Assembly: GCA_904830895.1 (NCBI GenBank)
Contig: LR882958.1
Span: 4,917,501 to 4,981,500 of the forward strand
Length of the DNA: 64,000 nucleotides
From: Planktothrix rubescens CCAP 1459/22
GTDB lineage: Bacteria; Cyanobacteriota; Cyanobacteriia; Cyanobacteriales; Microcoleaceae
Reading direction: 5' to 3'
How positions within the stretch are numbered: the stretch's first letter is position 1; every line of letters begins with the position of its first letter. The position numbers were made by a program, and so were the translations under genes. Of this stretch, positions 1-6,740 are shown in pieces. Below the pieces are notes generated by a model. The model did not search any database. It was not told where the DNA came from and saw only the letters and a list, made by a program, of their open reading frames with translations.

Positions 1-2
1 CT

Positions 3-86
3 GCCCCCGCATTAGCGATTGTTTTAGTGGGGATAATTCCGGTTATTTTCTTAAGTTTAAAAATCAGTCAATCCCATCACCATTGA
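3..86 (+). CDS. C-terminal fragment of a membrane protein (window edge)
   Basis: The window opens inside a reading frame that stays open for 27 codons and stops at 84-86. The visible residues form one strongly hydrophobic segment (about 20 residues rich in A, L, I, V, with one internal proline) followed by a short polar tail ending in three histidines. This looks like the last transmembrane helix of a transporter permease or another polytopic membrane protein. The start and the diagnostic domains lie outside the window, so the family cannot be named. Confidence 0.5.
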   Translation, partial: APALAIVLVGIIPVIFLSLKISQSHHH

Positions 87-147
87 CTGTTAAATTGTAA
101 CTATAGTATTAGATGTATTTGTCCTTGAAAAGTGTCAATTTCTACTG

Positions 148-693
148 CTATTTTACCCAAACTCTCGACGTAAGCTCTACCAATTCTTGAGGAATACGAA
201 TTACATTTTTTAGATAGTTTTGGAAATCCTCTCCCGCTTCCCTAATATCTTCATCCTCATGCTGCAATGCTCGTTTAACAAGCTTTTCAGTGAGGTGATC
301 GTCAATATTAATATACAGTTCTAACAACCGTCTATACTCTTCATCCGTACCATCAGCTAACAATTCTTCAGCACTGTTTTCAATATTGTCCAACAACCAA
401 GTTTTCGGTAGAGAAAGAATGGCTTCCCGGCAGAGTTCAATATCCGAATGAGAGACAGTAGCTAAAGCCACTAAATCATTGAATAAAAGCTGACATTCTG
501 GTACAGTGAGGTAAAAGAGCAATCGCAATGCAGTTCCTCTTTCTCTAGGGTTTTGTAATCCTTTTTGCAGCATTGCTACTCTGTCTGTACAACTGTTCAG
601 AAATACTTGACGACTCTGAATATAACCCAATTCTTTAGTGACAACGGATTGCCATAAATCAAGATTTTGAGCAGTTTGTTGTTGACTTAACAT
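148..693 (-). CDS. Hypothetical protein, possible immunity partner
   Basis: A soluble, acidic 181-residue protein with no signal peptide or membrane segment. I do not recognise the family. It reads as mostly helical, with leucine-rich amphipathic stretches (residues 45-100) and a charged C-terminal half rich in E, D and L, somewhat like HEAT-type proteins. Its start lies 25 nt downstream of the end of the Tse2-like toxin candidate on the same strand, so the two are probably cotranscribed. That position suggests, but does not show, an immunity or antitoxin role. A very AT-rich leader separates the pair. Confidence 0.55.
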   Translation of the reverse strand: MLSQQQTAQNLDLWQSVVTKELGYIQSRQVFLNSCTDRVAMLQKGLQNPRERGTALRLLFYLTVPECQLLFNDLVALATVSHSDIELCREAILSLPKTWLLDNIENSAEELLADGTDEEYRRLLELYINIDDHLTEKLVKRALQHEDEDIREAGEDFQNYLKNVIRIPQELVELTSRVWVK

Positions 694-717
694 AATTTTT
701 TCTTTTTGGTTTTGTAT

Positions 718-1281
718 TTATTTTAGCTCTTTCTTCCCAATATAAACCCACCCACTCCCCAGAAATTTCTCAACAAATTCTGTCAATAACATTTTTCGAT
801 TAGGGTAGATAGTATGATGAGTCGGCGAATGAGAACCGCCAACATCTCGGCCATCAGCGATTACATCAAGACCTTCAGGCAATAAAGTATTTTTATCTAG
901 TCTATGATAGTGTCCCGTCAAAGCTGCATACTCAATATCCCCAAAAGTTGATGCACCTGTTGGGGGCTGGGTTGGTTCAACCTGATTGCTTTCAACAGCA
1001 ATGTCCTTACCTTTACGGGGTGGACGAGGACGCTGTTTGTTGCCAAATGCGTATAGTGTTGTAGGTACTACGACTTGCTTGAATCCATTCACAGATTCTT
1101 TAGGTTCGATGGGTTGACCATTTATATTGTTATTGATCGCCACTGATGTATCACTAATTATATTATTGACCCAAGAGAAAATAGCGATCGCTATCAGTTT
1201 ACTTTGTTTTGTTACCCGGTTAATTTTGTTTAATTTGGATAAATTCAATCTGCGGTAAAAGGGGCTCTTTAACCATTGCAA
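718..1281 (-). CDS. Tse2-like ADP-ribosyltransferase toxin candidate
   Basis: A 187-residue protein in three parts. The N-terminus is basic with one hydrophobic stretch (about residues 28-42). The middle, about residues 55-110, is proline- and charge-rich. The C-terminal part of about 75 residues is conserved-looking, with the pattern DVIADGRDVGG ... THHTIYP followed by a short helix and a basic end. That spacing (DGxD, then TH-x-TI-x-P) resembles the Tse2 family of ADP-ribosyltransferase-fold toxins; the match is by eye. The first 62 nt overlap the end of the upstream gene in another frame, so the true start may be later; no internal ATG exists before the C-terminal domain, but a TTG lies at residue 13. 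Confidence 0.5.
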   Translation of the reverse strand: MQWLKSPFYRRLNLSKLNKINRVTKQSKLIAIAIFSWVNNIISDTSVAINNNINGQPIEPKESVNGFKQVVVPTTLYAFGNKQRPRPPRKGKDIAVESNQVEPTQPPTGASTFGDIEYAALTGHYHRLDKNTLLPEGLDVIADGRDVGGSHSPTHHTIYPNRKMLLTEFVEKFLGSGWVYIGKKELK

Positions 1282-1510
1282 TACCAGTAAATCCCCAACG
1301 CTGTAAAATCGGTTTAATTTGATAACCCGTAACTGATTCTACCGCAAACCGATCTTTGACATCCGTAGCGTGTTTGTTTAAATAACTCAAAGCATCAAAA
1401 TTTTCTGAAAATAATAATAAATAAGCCAATGGACTATCGGGTTCAGGATGGGAGGTAACATAACGTCCATCGGCTTTTGAGCGCAGAATATAATAAACTT
1501 CAGAGAGCAT
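1220..1510 (-). CDS. Conserved hypothetical small protein
   Basis: A 96-residue protein beginning MLSEVYYILRS with a plausible beta-strand/turn pattern (residues 5-20: YYILRSKADGRYV) followed by mixed helix and strand. No catalytic motif is recognised. It heads a three-gene minus-strand group with the Tse2-like candidate (62-nt overlap) and the 181-residue protein. The sequence upstream of its ATG contains a purine-rich stretch (ttaaggagacg, minus strand), a good ribosome binding site, which supports this start. It could be an adaptor or chaperone of the toxin candidate; that is inference from order only. Confidence 0.55.
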   Translation of the reverse strand: MLSEVYYILRSKADGRYVTSHPEPDSPLAYLLLFSENFDALSYLNKHATDVKDRFAVESVTGYQIKPILQRWGFTGIAMVKEPLLPQIEFIQIKQN

Positions 1511-1591
1511 TTAAACCGTCTCCTTAAAATTGCAAACTAGGTTTAACCCAATTTATTTTGATCCTATTATCTCTATTTTACCGCTAAAATT

Positions 1592-2581
1592 TCAACGTAA
1601 ATCTTCTAATTTAATTCTAGGGTCAACGGCTTTTAAGAGTAAATCCGCTAATAAATTCCCAATAATTAACATAACCGCCCCCATCATTAAACTCGCCATA
1701 ACTAAATATAAATCCTGTTGTTGTACCGCTTGTAAAATTAATTTACCCAATCCTGGCCAGTTAAAAAAGGTTTCGGCGATAAAAGCTCCCCCTAATAAAC
1801 TGGCAAATTCAAAGCCTAATAATGTGATTAAAGGGTTAATGGCATTCCGTAGGGCGTGAACATAAATCACCCGATTTTCTGGGAGTCCTTTCGCCCTCGC
1901 CGTTTGAATATAATCTTGGCGTAAAACATCTAAAAGTTGCCCTCGCATTAATCTTTGTAACCCGGCAAAACTGGTAATACTTAATGCTAATGTCGGTAAA
2001 ATACTATGCCAAGCAATATCGGCTATTTTTCCCAGGGGTGATAAATCGGGAAAATTAATACTGGTCATGCCGCCAACGGGAAATAGGGGAGAGGTTTTTT
2101 GAGCTAAAAATAATAATAATAAAGCGGTGATGAAACTGGGAAAACCCTGTCCGGTGTAACTAATAACTTGCAAAAATCGGTCGGTAAAACGATTCTGATT
2201 TACCGCCCCAATTATCCCTAATGGAATGCCGATTATCCAGGTTAAAATTAACGATGAAAATGCTAATAATAATGTAGCAGGAACTCGTTCTATTAGCAAG
2301 GAAGTAACGGAACGTTGATTGGCAAAACTAAACCCAAAATTTCCCCTAGTGACAATTTGGCTTAACCAATACCAATATTGTTCTAGGGGAGATTTATCTA
2401 GGTGAAATTGTTCTCGCAATTGTTTTAAGGTTTCGGGGGAAATTTGAGGATTATTTGAGAGGTTATCTAAATAGTCTCCGGGGGCAAGTTGAGTAATGGC
2501 AAAACATAAAGCCGATGCTAAAAGTAGAGTTAAAAGCGCCTGTAATAATCGCTTACCAATATAGACTAATGTTTCACCCAT
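1592..2581 (-). CDS. ABC transporter permease, DppB/OppB type
   Basis: A 329-residue inner-membrane permease of the peptide/nickel ABC importer class. Visible features: an N-terminal transmembrane helix (residues 9-31), the periplasmic segment with the APGDYLD pattern typical of DppB-like permeases, five more hydrophobic segments, and the EAA loop that contacts the ATPase (around residues 220-245, ARAKGLPENRVIYVHALRNA). The length is normal for the family. No DppC, ATPase or substrate-binding gene is adjacent; scattered transporter genes are common in cyanobacteria. The substrate is unknown and oligopeptide transport is only the family default. Confidence 0.9.
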   Translation of the reverse strand: MGETLVYIGKRLLQALLTLLLASALCFAITQLAPGDYLDNLSNNPQISPETLKQLREQFHLDKSPLEQYWYWLSQIVTRGNFGFSFANQRSVTSLLIERVPATLLLAFSSLILTWIIGIPLGIIGAVNQNRFTDRFLQVISYTGQGFPSFITALLLLFLAQKTSPLFPVGGMTSINFPDLSPLGKIADIAWHSILPTLALSITSFAGLQRLMRGQLLDVLRQDYIQTARAKGLPENRVIYVHALRNAINPLITLLGFEFASLLGGAFIAETFFNWPGLGKLILQAVQQQDLYLVMASLMMGAVMLIIGNLLADLLLKAVDPRIKLEDLR

Positions 2582-2637
2582 AACCTTGATTTTTTCCCTT
2601 GATAACTAATAAATTTACCCTAAAAAACCTTAAACTA

Positions 2638-3153
2638 TTAATCATATTGTAATAGACTAATTATCGGAACATCGGGCAATTGTTCCCGTCCTTTTAACCC
2701 GGTAAGTTCAACCACAAAACAAAATCCTACTATTGTAGCCCCGGCTTGTTTAACTAATTCTGCGGTGGCTTTGGCTGTGCCTCCAGTGGCAATTAAATCA
2801 TCAACAATTAAGACTTTATCCCCCGATGAAAGGGCATCTTGGTGCATCTCCAAACAATCTGTCCCATATTCCAATTCATATTCTGCCCGATAGACGGCTG
2901 CGGGTAATTTTTTGGGCTTACGAATTGGAATAAAACCTACTTCTAATTGATAGGCTAAAGGCATTCCAAATAAAAAACCCCTCGACTCCATTCCCAGAAT
3001 ATAGTCAGGAGACAAAGGACGACATTTTTCTGTTAAAGAATCAATTGTATATCGAAGTCCCTGGGGGTTTTGTAACAGGGTAGTAATATCTCGAAATAAA
3101 ATTCCAGGCTTAGGAAAATCGGGAATATTGCGAATGAGAGACTTTAAATCCAT
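2638..3153 (-). CDS. apt: Adenine phosphoribosyltransferase
   Basis: A 171-residue cytosolic purine-salvage enzyme that makes AMP and pyrophosphate from adenine and PRPP. The PRPP-binding signature [15 protein letters not shown] lies at residues 113-127. The N-terminal hood ([18 protein letters not shown], residues 10-27) and the [10 protein letters not shown] segment (54-63) are classic for Apt. The length matches the family. It is on the same strand as the ABC permease, 56 nt upstream of it, and may be cotranscribed, though there is no functional link. Confidence 0.96.
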   Translation of the reverse strand: MDLKSLIRNIPDFPKPGILFRDITTLLQNPQGLRYTIDSLTEKCRPLSPDYILGMESRGFLFGMPLAYQLEVGFIPIRKPKKLPAAVYRAEYELEYGTDCLEMHQDALSSGDKVLIVDDLIATGGTAKATAELVKQAGATIVGFCFVVELTGLKGREQLPDVPIISLLQYD

Positions 3154-3223
3154 GAGTATTTTAGTAAATAAGAAAATTGATTGACTCAGGGCAATTGTCT
3201 CTCATTTTGTCCGTTCTGTCGAG

Positions 3224-3619
3224 TTATTTTTTAGTCTGGCTTTTGGTATCTTCTTCGGGAAAACGAGTAATATCATCATCTCCTAAATATTCGCCATTTT
3301 GGACTTCAATCATCACCAAAGGAATTACCCCAGGATTTTCTAGGCGGTGGGGGGTATTCATGGGAACATAGGTGGACTGTTTTGGAAGTAATAAGGTTTC
3401 TTGTCCGCCACAGATTACCCTAGCGGTTCCAGCCACAACAATCCAGTGTTCACTGCGATGATAGTGCATTTGGGTACTGATATGATAACCCGGATTTACC
3501 ACAATTCGATTAATCCGATAGCGCTCGCCTTCTTCTAGTAGGCTAACCTGACCCCAAGGCGGTGTCCGAGTCGTTGATTCTTCACTAAGGGTCGGTGATG
3601 GGGTTTTATCTTGGCTCAT
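3224..3619 (-). CDS. Cupin-domain protein, mannose-6-phosphate isomerase type II C-terminal-like
   Basis: A 131-residue single-domain cupin. The core matches the C-terminal isomerase half of bifunctional ManC/AlgA proteins: PWGQVSLLEEGERYRINRI, then HYHRSEHWIVVAGTARV (metal-binding His pair and Glu), and the later PHRLENPG histidine. Stand-alone versions of this domain are common in cyanobacteria. The protein may interconvert mannose and fructose phosphates for GDP-mannose supply, or only bind sugars; no partner gene is present. The N-terminus (residues 1-20) is polar and Ser/Thr-rich. The ATG at 3619 sits directly upstream of this disordered segment. Confidence 0.88.
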   Translation of the reverse strand: MSQDKTPSPTLSEESTTRTPPWGQVSLLEEGERYRINRIVVNPGYHISTQMHYHRSEHWIVVAGTARVICGGQETLLLPKQSTYVPMNTPHRLENPGVIPLVMIEVQNGEYLGDDDITRFPEEDTKSQTKK

Positions 3620-3698
3620 AATTATTTGTGGGTAATTGATTGGTTATTAATTTTAAAGCGTCTAAGGTCAATATGGATATTAAATATTATATCTCGAT

Positions 3699-4195
3699 TT
3701 ACCAAGGACTACCAATTAAGGTAAAACCCGACCAATAATAGGGGTGAGTCAGACTTTTAGAGGGTAAATTTTGCAATTCTGGAGGTAGAGGAATGGCTTG
3801 TTTATCGTCTAATTGTAAATAACCATTTTCCAATTTTATCTCTCCTTTTAAAAGTTTAATTTGTGCTTTTCTTAACGCAGTAGACTGCGTAATCCGGCAT
3901 CTAAACTTAATAATAAGGTTTCAATATTTGGATGGGTCATCGGATTCATATTCCCCGGAATTGGAATAGAAAGGTTGGGAACTAAATCCGGGTATTTATT
4001 CATAGGAATCGGAGGAACAAATAGCGCGGGTGCTGGATTTGATGGTCTAAAATTAGGGTTAGTCAGCACCGGAGGTGGAACGGGTTGAGCAATAACATTG
4101 GAGGGAAAAACAGGAATTTGAGCCCCTGCTGGAAAGGTTAGGTGGCTGAAAACAAAAAGTGTAATCAATCTAGCTGTTAATTGATTGGTTTTCAT
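3699..4195 (-). pseudogene. CHAT-domain protein with internal deletion
   Basis: A signal peptide (residues 1-25, ending PAGAQ) and a Pro/Asn-rich linker lead into NIETLLLSLDAGLRS, the usual beginning of a cyanobacterial CHAT protease domain, but the frame stops at 3872. In the next frame the sequence carries on at once as TALRKAQIKLLKGE and ends HPYYWSGFTLIGSPW at 3699, which is the typical CHAT C-terminus. The central part of the domain, including the catalytic His and Cys blocks, is missing. The deletion joins the two ends in different frames near 3875-3885. The product is at most a secreted 107-residue peptide without protease activity. Confidence 0.82.
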
Positions 4196-4317
4196 TTTGT
4201 CTAACTTCCCCCAGATTTTTCTACAGCTATTTTAACGGATTTACCCCTTTTTTTAATTAATTTTTATTAACTCTTTACATTCATTATTCCTGGGCAAAAG
4301 GGAACAGGGATAATACA

Positions 4318-4998
4318 TTAATTAGATCCAGGTTTTAACCATTGTTTCATCAGCTTAATTTCTGCTGCTTGGGAAACTAAAATAGCTTGGGAAAGTTGCT
4401 GAATTTCAGGTCGTTTTGACTTCGATTGAGCATCTTTTGCCATAATTAATGCCCCTTCATGGTGAGGAATCATCGCCTGAACAAATCGTTGATCAAAACC
4501 GCCATCAGCAGCGCCTAAATCAACCATCATCATCATTGATTCCATCTGTTCCTTAGACATGGACATACTATGACCCATAGCGGCATGATACATGATGGCA
4601 TCTTTCGCTTGGGGATACCATGTTTTCCGCCATTCCTGCATCTGAGCAATTTCTTTTTTCTGGGCTTTAATAATTTCTTCTGCTAATTTTTTAAGTTCAG
4701 GATTATTAGATTTTTGAAGCACCTGTTCAGCCATTTTAATCGCCCCTTGATGGTGGGGAATCATCCCATCAATAAAGCGTAAATCATACTCAGCATCAGC
4801 CGGCCCCAAATCCATCATCATGCTATGATTTCCTGGCATCATGCCGTTATTTTGGGCTAGAACTGTTTCCGAACTAACGGGAGTTGCTGTTTCTGAAGTC
4901 ATGGGTTTAGAATGGGATTGAAGCATTGTACAAGCTCCCAAAATCAAGGTAATAGGAAGACCTAGGATGGGTAATAAAAACCGAGCATTAATTTTCAT
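4318..4998 (-). CDS. Lipoprotein with two DUF305 domains
   Basis: A 226-residue exported protein. It has a hydrophobic N-terminus with a lipobox LGAC (Cys23), a low-complexity Met/His stretch, and two copies of the DUF305 motif: MIPHHQGAIKMAEQVL near residue 80 and MIPHHEGALIMAKDA near residue 175, each preceded by a DLG-A-AD-FD-RF block. DUF305 proteins are four-helix, His/Met-rich exported proteins often linked to copper handling; the role here is inferred. The gene stands alone, with an AT-rich leader of about 170 bp before the next upstream gene. Confidence 0.88.
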   Translation of the reverse strand: MKINARFLLPILGLPITLILGACTMLQSHSKPMTSETATPVSSETVLAQNNGMMPGNHSMMMDLGPADAEYDLRFIDGMIPHHQGAIKMAEQVLQKSNNPELKKLAEEIIKAQKKEIAQMQEWRKTWYPQAKDAIMYHAAMGHSMSMSKEQMESMMMMVDLGAADGGFDQRFVQAMIPHHEGALIMAKDAQSKSKRPEIQQLSQAILVSQAAEIKLMKQWLKPGSN

Positions 4999-5170
4999 AG
5001 TTTTGATGTCAAAATTAGCAAGAAAAGGATCAGTAAGTTAAGATTAAATCAAAATTTGATTTAACGCTTAAATCTTTGACTTTATTATAACACAAAAAAA
5101 ATGAAATGAGCAAAAATAATTACCACTCTAATTCTTAGCAAGTGGTTAAAAATTTACTGAAAATATCAAT

Positions 5171-6025
5171 TTAAAATTGCTGATTCATATTAGGATTAAT
5201 AACAACAACCTGATCGCGTCCCTGGGCTTTAGCTTGATATAATGCCTGGTCTGCAAATTGTAATAAATTATCACAGGATTGGGTATGTTCAGGAAACCCC
5301 GCGACCCCAATTGATATAGTTACTCCTATTAAAAAATCATAGGAATACTCATACTGTAAGTTTTTAATCTTTTGACGAATTTCTTCCGCAATAATTTCAG
5401 CAACTTCAACATTTGTATTGGGTAAAATAAAGACTAATTCTTCTCCCCCATAACGATAAGCCAGATCAGAAGTTCGCATCACTCCTTGTACCGCTTGAGA
5501 GACTAATTTTAAAACAATATCTCCAGCTTTATGACCGAAATTATCGTTAAATTGCTTAAAATGATCAATATCCGCAATTAAAATACTTAAACACTCTTGT
5601 ATTTTTTGGGCTGATTTGAATACCTGGGGTAATACGAGATCTAAATATCTCCGATTAAATAACCCGGTTAGGGGATCATGAATACTATCATAATGTAAGG
5701 ATTCTTCGACAATATTACTATGTTCGATGGTTGTTTCTAGGATTAACTCTAAGTCATTTTTTTCCTGACTTAATAAAGTGACTAAGGATTGTAAATGTTC
5801 TTGAGATGCTTCGAGTTTGAGTTGGGCTAAATAGTGTTGTTCGATTTCGGCTTTGAGTTTTTTCTGGGATTCGCGTAACTGAGTTTCGACTAAATCTCCG
5901 TGATCAATGATAACTTCTAATAGAATTTCCAGATCAGCTTTTTCTTGTTTAAGAGTTTCTATATCTTGGCGAAGTCGGCTGATATAGTCTAACAGTTGTT
6001 TTTCAGAAAGATGCTCATTTTTCAT
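5171..6025 (-). CDS. Diguanylate cyclase (GGDEF) with coiled-coil N-terminus
   Basis: A 284-residue soluble protein predicted to make cyclic di-GMP. The C-terminal GGDEF domain starts at DPLTGLFNRR (residues 117-126), has the metal-binding Asp in ADIDHFKQFN (151-160) and a GGEEL active site (193-197), a functional variant of GGDEF. No RxxD inhibitory site is evident just before it. Residues 15-110 form a long coiled coil with an internal duplication: EKADLEILLEVIIDHGDLVE (28-47) is echoed by EKNDLELILETTIEHSNIVE (88-107). No sensor domain is fused; the coiled coil may mediate dimerisation or partner binding. Confidence 0.92.
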   Translation of the reverse strand: MKNEHLSEKQLLDYISRLRQDIETLKQEKADLEILLEVIIDHGDLVETQLRESQKKLKAEIEQHYLAQLKLEASQEHLQSLVTLLSQEKNDLELILETTIEHSNIVEESLHYDSIHDPLTGLFNRRYLDLVLPQVFKSAQKIQECLSILIADIDHFKQFNDNFGHKAGDIVLKLVSQAVQGVMRTSDLAYRYGGEELVFILPNTNVEVAEIIAEEIRQKIKNLQYEYSYDFLIGVTISIGVAGFPEHTQSCDNLLQFADQALYQAKAQGRDQVVVINPNMNQQF

Positions 6026-6212
6026 TAACTTATACTTACCATAAAGGATGAAATTAGATTTATAACATTATTGATTTAATATTAATTCAAAAATTCATTT
6101 TATTAAAAAAAATAAATCTCCTGGGGATAGGATACTACATCTTTATAATGTTTATATAATCTATAAATATCCAGTTTAGATTTAAAATCAAAGTCTAAAT
6201 GGGGATAAAATT

Positions 6213-6660
6213 CTATTCAATGTTTAGTTCTAAAGAGGGCATGAGTTTTGTTAGATTTTTGAGAGATTTTCCTTGCCAGGAAATTTTTTTTGAGGCTAAA
6301 ACTTTTAATCTTAGTCTCTTTTTTATTGCGAACTTCAATTACAAATTTAGACAGCATATTAATACCAGAACTATTTAAAAACTCTAATTCTTGGAGATTA
6401 ATAGTAATCAGGGATAGGTTTTCTTTTTGTAGATTTACCGTCGTGGGATCATCTTGATTTTCAGGAAAAAAGGTGGTGACATAATCAGCCATAAAATTAG
6501 CGGATAATCCATTATTGCGCCAACGGTGTTTCATGGGAATGGAACTCGGAGAGAAACCAATGACAAGAAATTCGTTGCTGGTTGGAGGAACTTCAACAAA
6601 GTCGCCAAAAATTTGTGTCATAAATCCTTTTGTTAACTGACCCATTATCGGCTGATCCAA
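6213..6660 (-). pseudogene. STAS-like regulatory protein, frameshifted in an 8-T run
   Basis: The intact part resembles the cyanobacterial DUF6272/STAS-like regulators: SLITINLQELEFLNSSGINMLSKFVIEV matches the STAS strand-helix around the conserved Ser/Gly, and the MKHRWRNNGLSANFMADY segment lies upstream. The continuous frame ends in an unlikely basic tail (stop at 6217). A one-base shift inside the run of eight T (6284-6291, plus strand) gives ISWQGKSLKNLTKLMPSLEL, a far better family-like end, with a stop at 6213. The gene is therefore either truncated by a slippage indel, phase-variable, or affected by a sequencing error. It lies 80 nt downstream of the adenylate cyclase gene end-to-start on the same strand. 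Confidence 0.65.
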
Positions 6661-6740
6661 AAAACTCCGTTAGCTCATTTTATCATGTCAGGGTAAAAAA
6701 ATTTACTCATTCAATAAAAATTAATTAGGACTCTTTTTAA

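Noticed and set aside
1530-1859. 109-codon plus-strand frame opposite the ABC permease
   Set aside because: It lies wholly over the well-supported permease end and its composition (K, N, P, I rich) is a reverse-strand artefact.
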